From Paraburkholderia xenovorans LB400 (GTDB lineage Bacteria; Pseudomonadota; Gammaproteobacteria; Burkholderiales; Burkholderiaceae), in the NCBI RefSeq assembly GCF_000013645.1, contig NC_007952.1:3162001-3226000 (forward strand): 64,000 nucleotides of DNA, read 5' to 3'. The position numbers were made by a program, and so were the translations under genes. Positions 46,083-53,365 of this stretch are shown piece after piece. The notes under the pieces were generated by a model, which was not told the DNA's origin, did no database searches, and was given only the letters and a program-made list of their open reading frames with translations. How positions within the stretch are numbered: the stretch's first letter is position 1; the number at the start of each line of letters is the position of its first letter.

Positions 46083-48419
46083 ATGCTTCCCATCTCGCCG
46101 CTTGAATATCTCGTCGCATTTGCCATTGCGTTTCTGGCTGGCGCATTGTGGTCCACCTGTTTCTGCAGATACGCCAGCAGGATTCGCAGGGAGGCTCCCA
46201 CAGACTCTTTTAAGGCAACAACCGCGTCATACAGGCCGTTGAACGATACTTCCGCTGAAAGCGTAACCTCCTCTTACGCTAAAGCCGATTTAAACACTGG
46301 TGCGGACTTCGAAAACGCCGCCAATATAGACGCCGTCGTCGGCGGACTGAGTTCGTCCGGCATCGCGCGCGTCTCTGGAGCGGGTGTCGTGGGAAGTGGT
46401 TCGCCTTTGAGTGGCTCCGTTTCTGACGGATTCCGTGTTCCTTCAGAACACAGCTCGAGCGAACAAACAGCCGTTGAGGGGACTTCCGCTAGGCTCGCCG
46501 AGGACAGTCCGGCGGTCAGTGACGAGCTGGGATTCAGAGACTATGCTGTTGCGATTGCCCGGTTTCTGACGCATTCGGATTCCCGACCTCCTCTGACCAT
46601 TAGTATTCAAGCTCCATGGGGTGGTGGAAAGACCACGCTTATGTTGCTAATTGAGCAAGCGCTTGACCCATATAAGCGTCGGCTGAAGGAAGCTGTCAAA
46701 TCGACTGAGACAACAGGCACTGGAGCACTATCAGGGCGGTCCGAGAACAAAGAGTCTCGTTCCGGTGCCCCTTGGTGGTCTAAGTTATCTGAATTTTTCG
46801 CACAATTCCGTGCCCCCGCTTCAGATTGGCTTTCGGTCGGTGACGTCGAACATGAACTCAGCGGAAGACGCCGAGCTAGTGATGAAGGTCCTCTGCCAAA
46901 AATCCCTCCGGCAGCAAACGGCTCCGAAAAACTTGCGACGTCTAGGTATCGGGTGACCGTCTGGTTTAACGCATGGAAATATGAAAGCACAAACCAAGTA
47001 TGGGCTGGACTTGTCGACGCTATCCTTCAACAGGTCCCTGAACGATTGTCTGCGAAAGAGCGAGAGCTCTTCTGGCTTCGGCTAAACGTTAGCAGAATTG
47101 GTGTTGACCAAGTACGGCAGAGACTTCATGAGCACCTGCTAGATTTAACGCTGCGAAGCGCAACGGGAACGCTTAGAGCGCTACTTGTTGCTGCTCTAAC
47201 TTGCGCCGCTATATTTGGTCTAAATCACCATGGCTTTTTACTATCGACAGGAGGGGCGGCATTCCGTTGGACATTCTCCTTAACGGGGGGTGGCACGTTT
47301 GCAATTTTTAAAGCGATATTTGCGAAGCTAGATTTCAAATCGGAACCCGCAAGAGATGTTGTAAAAAACCTTGTGGACGTTCCAAAATACGAACAGGAGC
47401 TTGGTTTTGTTCACCAAGTCGAGCGAGATTTGCGTCGTGTCTTTGACAGTCTGCCTGGTAAAGAAAGCTTAGTTATTTTTATCGATGACCTCGACCGATG
47501 TTCGCCTTCGAAGGTTGCGGCTGTCCTCGAAGCAGTCAACCTTTTCTTGGCCGGTTCCTTTCCGAGATGCAGTTTCGTCGTCGGAATGGACTCAGAGATG
47601 GTCGCAGCGGCGCTTCAGGCCGCCCACAAAGACTTGACGGCAAACCTGCCAGGGGATGCGCGAACGCCAGTAGGATGGCGATTCATGGACAAGTTTGTGC
47701 AATTACCTTTCGTGATACCTCCGCTAGCCAAAGAGGACTACGAAAGATTGATGTCGAGCTTGCTTGGAGGTCACAGCGACGTACCTAGGTCCAATCTTCG
47801 AGTCAAAGAAGACATCAAACCGCACACCGCCGGTGATAGCTTGATTTACGGAACGGCGGACGACCGGGGGGAAGGCGGGACCGACTCAGACGTTTTCAAA
47901 AGCCTGGTTCTGGAAGTCTCACGGCTCCTTGACAACAATCCTCGCGAGCTCAAGCGCTTTATAAATCTCTTCCGTTTCAACTATTTTCTCCGTTCTTCTC
48001 GAGAGAAGCGAAAACTGCCGGTTCCCGCTCCAGTCGCGCTGGCGAGATGGTCCGCGCTGTGCGTCCGGTGGCCGGAACACGTGCGCTGGCTTTATCGCGC
48101 CAGCAATCGGAACATTGCGCCGGACAAATTGAAAGGAGTTTTCGGGGGAAAGGAAGATATCGCGTTGTGGAAGCAGACGCCTAGTCCCATTCTGATATTA
48201 GAAAAAATAGCTCAAACCTGCATGGAAGCTGAAAAAGACAGTGCCAAGTTTGGGATTGAAGAATGGCAGGACACTATTTCTGACGTTTATCAACTGGATA
48301 AGGAAAGTGTGTTATGGCTTTCAGACAGAGCTCTCTTGGATTTCTATATGCAGCCGTTTGTCCTAGAGGATAGCCAGCAACAGTTGTTGGGCCGATTTGT
48401 GAACACAGGATTCTGGTGA
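46083..48419 (+). CDS. KAP-family P-loop NTPase, membrane-anchored
   Basis: This is a 778-residue protein. An N-terminal membrane segment (YLVAFAIAFLAGALWSTCF) and a long Ser/Ala-rich linker lead to the KAP NTPase domain. Walker A is QAPWGGGKTTLM near residue 180, and Walker B is VIFIDDLDRCSPSK. Two more hydrophobic segments (LRALLVAALTCAAIFGLN; TGGGTFAIFKAIFA) interrupt the NTPase, as is typical of KAP proteins. KAP NTPases occur in prophages and defence islands. The ATG at 46083 has AAGGAG 8 bases before it and is preferred over 46056, which lies inside the leader structure. Specific role unknown. Confidence 0.88.
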   Translation: MLPISPLEYLVAFAIAFLAGALWSTCFCRYASRIRREAPTDSFKATTASYRPLNDTSAESVTSSYAKADLNTGADFENAANIDAVVGGLSSSGIARVSGAGVVGSGSPLSGSVSDGFRVPSEHSSSEQTAVEGTSARLAEDSPAVSDELGFRDYAVAIARFLTHSDSRPPLTISIQAPWGGGKTTLMLLIEQALDPYKRRLKEAVKSTETTGTGALSGRSENKESRSGAPWWSKLSEFFAQFRAPASDWLSVGDVEHELSGRRRASDEGPLPKIPPAANGSEKLATSRYRVTVWFNAWKYESTNQVWAGLVDAILQQVPERLSAKERELFWLRLNVSRIGVDQVRQRLHEHLLDLTLRSATGTLRALLVAALTCAAIFGLNHHGFLLSTGGAAFRWTFSLTGGGTFAIFKAIFAKLDFKSEPARDVVKNLVDVPKYEQELGFVHQVERDLRRVFDSLPGKESLVIFIDDLDRCSPSKVAAVLEAVNLFLAGSFPRCSFVVGMDSEMVAAALQAAHKDLTANLPGDARTPVGWRFMDKFVQLPFVIPPLAKEDYERLMSSLLGGHSDVPRSNLRVKEDIKPHTAGDSLIYGTADDRGEGGTDSDVFKSLVLEVSRLLDNNPRELKRFINLFRFNYFLRSSREKRKLPVPAPVALARWSALCVRWPEHVRWLYRASNRNIAPDKLKGVFGGKEDIALWKQTPSPILILEKIAQTCMEAEKDSAKFGIEEWQDTISDVYQLDKESVLWLSDRALLDFYMQPFVLEDSQQQLLGRFVNTGFW

Positions 48420-48643
48420 AGTTCTGCAGAGACAAGGCCCGGCTAGTGCCTGCCGAGACCTTACGCACCTACCCCGACGGGCGGCTCACGCGCGGATGCG
48501 GTATTGTGACGGTGCGACAGCGGCCCAGCACGGCGAAAGGCGTGATTTTCGTAACGCTTGAGGACGAGAGTGGCAACGTAAATGTGATTGTTTGGCGAGG
48601 CCTGCTCGAAAAGCAGCGCAAGGAAGCCCTAAGCGCACTTTAG
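48416..48643 (+). pseudogene. dnaE2: Error-prone DNA polymerase DnaE2 C-terminal fragment
   Basis: About 60 residues match the OB-fold near the C-terminus of DnaE2: LTRGCGIVTVRQRPSTAKGV and IFVTLEDESGNVNVIVW, then LLEKQRKEAL. The rest of the roughly 1,000-residue polymerase is missing on both sides. The fragment begins at the very end of the KAP NTPase gene, whose stop lies at 48417-48419. It is a scar of a former dnaE2 (imuABC-type) locus or hitch-hiking DNA carried with the island. Confidence 0.8.
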
Positions 48644-48701
48644 GTCGAATTGAACCGCTGTTGTTCTATGGTCTCGGTTGCCAGTGCTGGCGCCAACCTC
48701 G

Positions 48702-49259
48702 TCAATAGCGGCGTCCCGATACACTCCGTTTCCGGTTTGCCATCGGGTCACCCTCGCTTTCGCAACCCAAGTCTTGCAGAACTTTGTCTGCCTTCCAATA
48801 TTCTTTTTGCTCCGCCTCGACGACGCGAATCAGCGACACTCGTCGTTCATCGACGCTTTCCGGAGACAGAAAACCGGAATCAAGTTCCAGAAACTTAAGT
48901 GTTCTCTGCAACTCTGAGATGCGGGTCCGTGTCGCTTGTACCTTCCGCTGCGCTTTTGCACGCGCTCGGGCACTTGCAAGCTCGGCTCGCAATACGAGCG
49001 CGGATGCAATGATGTTTCCGCCTGCGGCCGTGATAACAACGTTAACCAACTGACCGACAAGTTGCAGACCTCCCTGCTCAGCACTGAACAAATGTGACGC
49101 TTCGAAGTTGGCGATGGAGAGTCCATACCATATGCCAGTTCCGCACAAAAAGAATCCAACCAGCGCCATTCGACCGGGCGACCTTCCCATTTTGTCGTTG
49201 AAGAACGACCACACTGCTGAGCTCACTATAACGAGTTGAATCCAGAATATGCTAAGCAT
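48702..49259 (-). CDS. Membrane protein with coiled-coil tail, unknown function
   Basis: This 185-residue protein has three likely membrane segments: FWIQLVIVSSAVWSFF, MALVGFFLCGTGIWYGLSI and LVGQLVNVVITAAGGNIIAS. A cytoplasmic coiled coil follows (LRAELASARARAKAQRKVQATR), then a charged tail. No family was recognised. Gene size, lower GC and location in the island next to an HNH endonuclease suggest an accessory role. The ATG at 49259 begins the first membrane segment. Confidence 0.65.
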   Translation of the reverse strand: MLSIFWIQLVIVSSAVWSFFNDKMGRSPGRMALVGFFLCGTGIWYGLSIANFEASHLFSAEQGGLQLVGQLVNVVITAAGGNIIASALVLRAELASARARAKAQRKVQATRTRISELQRTLKFLELDSGFLSPESVDERRVSLIRVVEAEQKEYWKADKVLQDLGCESEGDPMANRKRSVSGRRY

Positions 49260-49398
49260 GGTTCACGAGTATCATCTAGTTGGCTTTGAAGACGCAACGG
49301 TCCTAGGCGCCGCCTTGAGAGGCTGTATCACTATTGTCAGAAATTCCAGGTGCTAGCGGATGAGAGCTTCAACATGACAAGGGCGCCCACATCGTCTA

Positions 49399-50238
49399 CT
49401 ACTCTAAAAATACGTTGTCCCGGTGATATGTCATAAACACGTTTCCCTCATCTGTTAGCTCATTTGCCAACCGCATGTTCGGACTCAGGGCGAACGTCGC
49501 CGCCGTGTATGTGTCAAGCCGTTTGGATTGGAGGATGCATCCATCCGCATCGAAAGACACAAAGCCCTTATCAAATAGCGCGTCGAGGCCCGCAGTTAGC
49601 AGCAGACCATTGTGAGCACTGACCCTCTCGGCGTCGGTGGACTTGGAGAATGGCTTGATGTGAGACGCTCGCAGTAGAAGTGATTCTCCCACCCCCGTTA
49701 CTGCGCACACGCTTTCCCAGCGCAGAAAGAGTGCCGCGCGAAACTTCTGCTGGCACAGACGTACCTTTTGCAGACGCGTGGCGGTTGTGGCAGCGAATGA
49801 TGGAATCTTCAGCACATCGTCATCCTCGACCACGCCCTCGCGCTGGTAGTAGGAGACTGGTCCGGAGGGAGTTTGGCTGTCTAGGAGATAGCGAACGCGC
49901 TGCGGAGGGTGCAGGCCGAAAAGCGTCTTGAAATCTTCATTCGCCTCAAACAACTCAACGTTCTTGGCGCGATAGTGCCATAGCCCAGTAACCTCATCTC
50001 GAATTATTCCGGCTCGGTCGCCAATCCAGACCAGCGCGGAGCGACCGTGCTCCGGACGCTTGTAGACGATTACCCGTTCGTACTCGCTGCGAGGCGTCGG
50101 CCAGAAACCCGTCGAAAGTGTCGCCGAATGTTCACTGAACCTGAATGCTTCTGCCGATTGGTCGTGAGTCAGGTAAACCATGACGGCCTGCTTTCCGTCC
50201 ATGAAGCGTCGGGAGAACTCGTTTTTGTCAATATTCAT
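49399..50238 (-). CDS. HNH endonuclease (HNH_2-type)
   Basis: This is a 279-residue protein. The C-terminal half holds the HNH core: CAVTGVGESLLLRASHIKPF (Cys and the catalytic His of ASHIKP), then RVSAHNGLLLTAGLDALFD (Asn and the second metal region). The N-terminal half (residues 1-140) is a separate domain with FWPTPRSEYERVIVYKRPEH and may recognise modified or specific DNA. This domain plan is common among solitary restriction-like HNH proteins in defence islands. No methyltransferase is adjacent. Its start lies about 44 bp past the stop of the membrane-protein gene at 50282. Confidence 0.85.
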   Translation of the reverse strand: MNIDKNEFSRRFMDGKQAVMVYLTHDQSAEAFRFSEHSATLSTGFWPTPRSEYERVIVYKRPEHGRSALVWIGDRAGIIRDEVTGLWHYRAKNVELFEANEDFKTLFGLHPPQRVRYLLDSQTPSGPVSYYQREGVVEDDDVLKIPSFAATTATRLQKVRLCQQKFRAALFLRWESVCAVTGVGESLLLRASHIKPFSKSTDAERVSAHNGLLLTAGLDALFDKGFVSFDADGCILQSKRLDTYTAATFALSPNMRLANELTDEGNVFMTYHRDNVFLE

Positions 50239-50281
50239 TTGCCTAGCCTGGCGTCGTCAATTTGTGTGTTCGAGCCACGCC

Positions 50282-50905
50282 TCAGTAGACCGACATTCGC
50301 GTCGACGGAGTCGGGGTAACACCTAGCGTATTTGCCACAAACTGAATACCCTTCAGCAAGTTTGGGCGAGACCGTTCTTGATTGTCGATGAGAACCCCTA
50401 GCCTAGACTCATAGTCTGGGTCTTTAATCGGCGAGTTCAGCGTCTCGACTACGATTTGCGTCTTGTAGTTCCACATTCGAATGCTGTCAGCAAGGTCCAT
50501 CAACTGGAACGATGCTTTGTCGTCAAACAGCCCCGACTCGGCCGCGCGGTCAAAAGGCGATGGATTCAGGGTGAATGCCTGAGCCTCATATCGATGCCCG
50601 TCACGACCGTTGTAGGCGACGCGTCCATGGTCGGCAAGCTCAACCTCCATTCGTCCGAGTTCGAGTGTAGCGAGCTCTTTGAATCTGGTCCGGCTGTCGT
50701 TATCGTTCGAATTGTTCTGAAAGTGGAATTGACCGACGGCAAGCCAAAGCGCCAATAGAACGGCACAGCCTGACGACACCGCAGAGTGCAGCCATTCGAT
50801 AAGACGATGCTTGGCGAAAAAAAGCATAACGAGGGTGTATCCCGCGTACGCGCTGACAAGGAATTTCGGAATCCATTGAAGCATTTGCCCAGTTACAGTC
50901 AACAT
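50282..50905 (-). CDS. Two-helix membrane protein, unknown function
   Basis: This 207-residue protein has two close membrane segments (FLVSAYAGYTLVMLFFA; GCAVLLALWLAVGQF) and a soluble C-terminal part with YNGRDGHRYEAQAF and DDKASFQLMDLADSIRMW. No family was recognised. I chose the ATG at 50905 (MLTVTGQM), just before the first membrane segment. The frame stays open to 51784, but the extra 290 residues have coding-unlike composition and run antisense to the lipoprotein gene. It lies directly upstream of the HNH gene on the same strand. Confidence 0.55.
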   Translation of the reverse strand: MLTVTGQMLQWIPKFLVSAYAGYTLVMLFFAKHRLIEWLHSAVSSGCAVLLALWLAVGQFHFQNNSNDNDSRTRFKELATLELGRMEVELADHGRVAYNGRDGHRYEAQAFTLNPSPFDRAAESGLFDDKASFQLMDLADSIRMWNYKTQIVVETLNSPIKDPDYESRLGVLIDNQERSRPNLLKGIQFVANTLGVTPTPSTRMSVY

Positions 50906-51373
50906 TTCCCCCGGTGCATTGATTTGGTAACAGGAAGATACGCAGCTCACGCTCAGCGAAACTAGAAATCTTCGTCTTTGTTTGACGGCACGTCGGCGCC
51001 AAGACTTTAGACGTGTGCATGTCAGCCCATGGCTGAACTGAAAGTGCTCTCGCATTTGCGTGGCTGTGACGACAGCTGACGCGCGCAGCATCTGCGCGGC
51101 GAACGTCCGGCCCATTTGGTATGAATCGCATTGTCGTTGCCCGTAGAAGTCATGTTTTTGCGCGACAGAGCTCCTCGGCACGCTGCTCCATTCCAGCCTC
51201 GCATTGCTTGTATTGCAATTTAAGATTGGGACGATTCTACGAGATGATTTCATTCTAGGCGTCGTCATTCGGTAACTGCGAACCGTCCTGCTGTGGCGTA
51301 TGCTGTACACATCAGCCTTGGTGAGATGAATATATTCAACGAAAATCACTGGGCTCAACGGGGGAACCAATAA
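50906..51373. other. Intergenic region, low GC
   Basis: This 468-bp gap lies between a minus-strand membrane protein gene and a plus-strand lipoprotein gene. No gene was supported; the minus-strand frame across it has no internal ribosome site or domain. It probably holds both promoters. Confidence 0.45.
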
Positions 51374-51793
51374 ATGACCGCAAATCTGAAGAAGAACCAA
51401 CTCGCCGCAGGAAGGATGCTCATGGTTCTCACTAGCACGTGGCTCACAGGTTGTGCCGGACAACAAGCGCCGGCTGAACCTAGAGTATCGTTCGCACATC
51501 CGCTTCATTGCTACACCGCGAAACAATGCGCTGCCATGTGGGCGTCCGCTGAAACTACCTTGGAGCGTGAAAGCGGGATGAAAATTCGCATGGTGACGGA
51601 CACGCGCATGGTCACATACACAGAGACCGACTACGGACGCATGTACGGCGAGGTCAGGAAATGGCGCAGCCCGGACGAGAGCGATACCACGATAACAGCC
51701 GAGTTCAGCTGCGGTCACCATCCGGGATGCCGACCGGACACAGCCGTCAGACAGTTCAACGATACTGTGCGGGCGGCAGGCCAAGGGTACTGA
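51374..51793 (+). CDS. Small lipoprotein, unknown function
   Basis: This 139-residue protein has a lipoprotein signal: a basic start, MLMVLTSTWLTGCAGQQ, with lipobox LTGC and Cys near residue 27. The mature part has four further Cys (HCYTAKQC; CGHHPGC), likely disulphides in the periplasm. An ATG at 51374 follows a GGGGGAA ribosome site; the internal Met at residue 15 would still leave a shorter signal. No family was recognised. Burkholderia genomes carry many such small lipoproteins. Confidence 0.72.
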   Translation: MTANLKKNQLAAGRMLMVLTSTWLTGCAGQQAPAEPRVSFAHPLHCYTAKQCAAMWASAETTLERESGMKIRMVTDTRMVTYTETDYGRMYGEVRKWRSPDESDTTITAEFSCGHHPGCRPDTAVRQFNDTVRAAGQGY

Positions 51794-51836
51794 AGGCCGA
51801 CCAACATCCGGCTCGCGGCGTGCACATTACCTTTCA

Positions 51837-52031
51837 GTGCAGAAACAGAATGTACCCCGAAAGGCCGCAAAGTTGGCCGCGAACAGCGCAGCGCGTAGGA
51901 AGCGAGACCGGCCGACAGAGAACTCAAGCGATGCAGAGTCCGGCAAATCCGAGGGGGCATCGAAACCGAAACGTCCCCGCAAGTCTGCAACCCCGACTCC
52001 CGTCGGAGGCTCCAGCAAAGCTAAAGCATAG
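51837..52031 (+). CDS. Small Lys/Ala-rich basic protein (tentative)
   Basis: This 64-residue frame, MQKQNVPRKAAKLAANSAAR onward, with SKPKRPRKSA, is very basic and resembles small histone-like tails. It has no strong ribosome site, and low-complexity basic frames arise by chance in GC-rich DNA. It precedes the H-NS-like gene by about 250 bp. Uncertain. Confidence 0.3.
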   Translation: MQKQNVPRKAAKLAANSAARRKRDRPTENSSDAESGKSEGASKPKRPRKSATPTPVGGSSKAKA

Positions 52032-52283
52032 TGAAAAGCAAGACGCTATCCAAACCAACGGGACTCCTCGTATTTTTGCTTTGTGGCAGCGCAAGCATCG
52101 GAATTCCCGCAATTTTCAAGCATGAGCCCCTACCCGCATTTTAGGTGCCCGAGCGACCAAACAGTTTTGATGACGGCTAGTTACTTGAATAAGCAAGGCA
52201 ACTCGGACATCGAGCAGCCGCACTATCTCCTTGAATCGACGCATGGCATAGTGCGAACATCGACAACAGAAGGAGCTACCGCA

Positions 52284-53018
52284 GTGGCAACACTCGAACA
52301 AATCCAAGCAAGACTCAAGAAGCTGCAAGCACAAGCCGAGGCTATCGTTGCAAAGCAATCGTCAGCCGTGCTCGAAACTATTCGCGGCCTGATGGAAAAG
52401 CATGGCTTAACGACGAAGGACATCGACGCACATCTTGGAAGCAAGAAGCGTGGGCCGAAGGCTGGTGCCAAGGCAGCAGCGAAAACAGCGAAGTCAGTGG
52501 CGAAATATCGAGACCCCAAGAGTGGTGCGACGTGGACCGGGCATGGCCGCGCGCCGGCCTGGATTGCTAACGTCAAAGACCGCGCAAAGTTCTTGATTGC
52601 AAGCGGCGATGAAGCGGCTGTCGCGGTGGCCGCAGATGTTTTGACCAAGGCAAAGACTGCCGGCACGAAGACGGCGTCGAAGTCGGTCGGTGCGAGTGGT
52701 GGCACGGGCCAGAGGAAAGGCCCGCAGCCGGCGCTTTATCGTGACCCAAAATCCGGAGCGACATGGAGCGGTCGCGGGCCGGCGCCGGCGTGGCTTGCTG
52801 GGGCCAAAGACCGGACGAAGTTTTTGATTGATGGCGTTAGCGGAGTTGCAGATTCTCTCGCTGCGAGCAAGCGGAAAGCCGTTGCGAAGAACCCCGCGAC
52901 AAAGACGGTGGTAGCGAAGAAGGTACCGGCGAAGAAATTGGTTGGCGCCAAAAAGGCGGCTACGAAGGCGAGTGTCGCTGCCGCGCCGGAAGCCGTGACT
53001 ACTCAACCAACCGCGTAA
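52284..53018 (+). CDS. H-NS-family protein with two DNA-binding motifs
   Basis: This 244-residue protein starts with GTG at 52284, behind AGGAG at 52271-52275. An N-terminal coiled coil for oligomerisation (EQIQARLKKLQAQAEAIVAK) is followed by a Lys/Ala linker. The H-NS C-terminal signature YRDPKSGATWTGHGRAPAWI (residue 75) is then repeated as YRDPKSGATWSGRGPAPAWL (residue 152), and the protein ends in a histone-H1-like AKK tail. Burkholderial H-NS proteins usually have one such motif in about 100 residues, so this is a doubled form. It may silence the low-GC island genes. Starts upstream of the GTG (frame to 52083) lack support. Confidence 0.88.
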   Translation: MATLEQIQARLKKLQAQAEAIVAKQSSAVLETIRGLMEKHGLTTKDIDAHLGSKKRGPKAGAKAAAKTAKSVAKYRDPKSGATWTGHGRAPAWIANVKDRAKFLIASGDEAAVAVAADVLTKAKTAGTKTASKSVGASGGTGQRKGPQPALYRDPKSGATWSGRGPAPAWLAGAKDRTKFLIDGVSGVADSLAASKRKAVAKNPATKTVVAKKVPAKKLVGAKKAATKASVAAAPEAVTTQPTA

Positions 53019-53365
53019 GCGAGCACCCAGAGCTCGGTTTTCCTTGCGTCGGCACGCGCGATTGGCGTGATTTACCGTGAATGGGCCCGCAATGCGCCGA
53101 GACGGGCGGCGCATTTTGGGTTCGAACCACAGTTTGTGGGCCTGTGCCGCCTTTGCGCTGTCGGGGACGACGTCGCCGGGAGCACTCGTATCCCAGCGTC
53201 CCTCCCAATACAAGCCCAAGTTATACGCGGCCGACCGGGCCCCGGGTCACGGCCGTGGGATGCATGTCCTTGGCCATCTCAAGGTCTGCGCCGATGCCAC
53301 GGCTACTGGCATCAACTGTCACGGCCACGCCCGAGATACGCCTAAAGTCGGCTACTTTCTGAAAG
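53019..53365. other. Convergent gap between the H-NS-like and metallophosphoesterase genes
   Basis: This gap is 347 bp. A weak hairpin GAGC/GCTC followed by GGTTTT lies at 53021-53042 and may terminate the H-NS-like gene. Several overlapping frames exist on both strands (for example 53077-53415 plus), but none has a ribosome site or domain. Confidence 0.4.

Noticed and set aside
50906..51784. In-frame N-terminal extension of the two-helix membrane protein
   Set aside because: The extra 290 residues look non-coding and overlap the lipoprotein gene on the other strand.
52494..53219. 241-residue minus-strand frame
   Set aside because: Mostly antisense to the H-NS-like gene, whose domains are clear; Arg-rich shadow composition.
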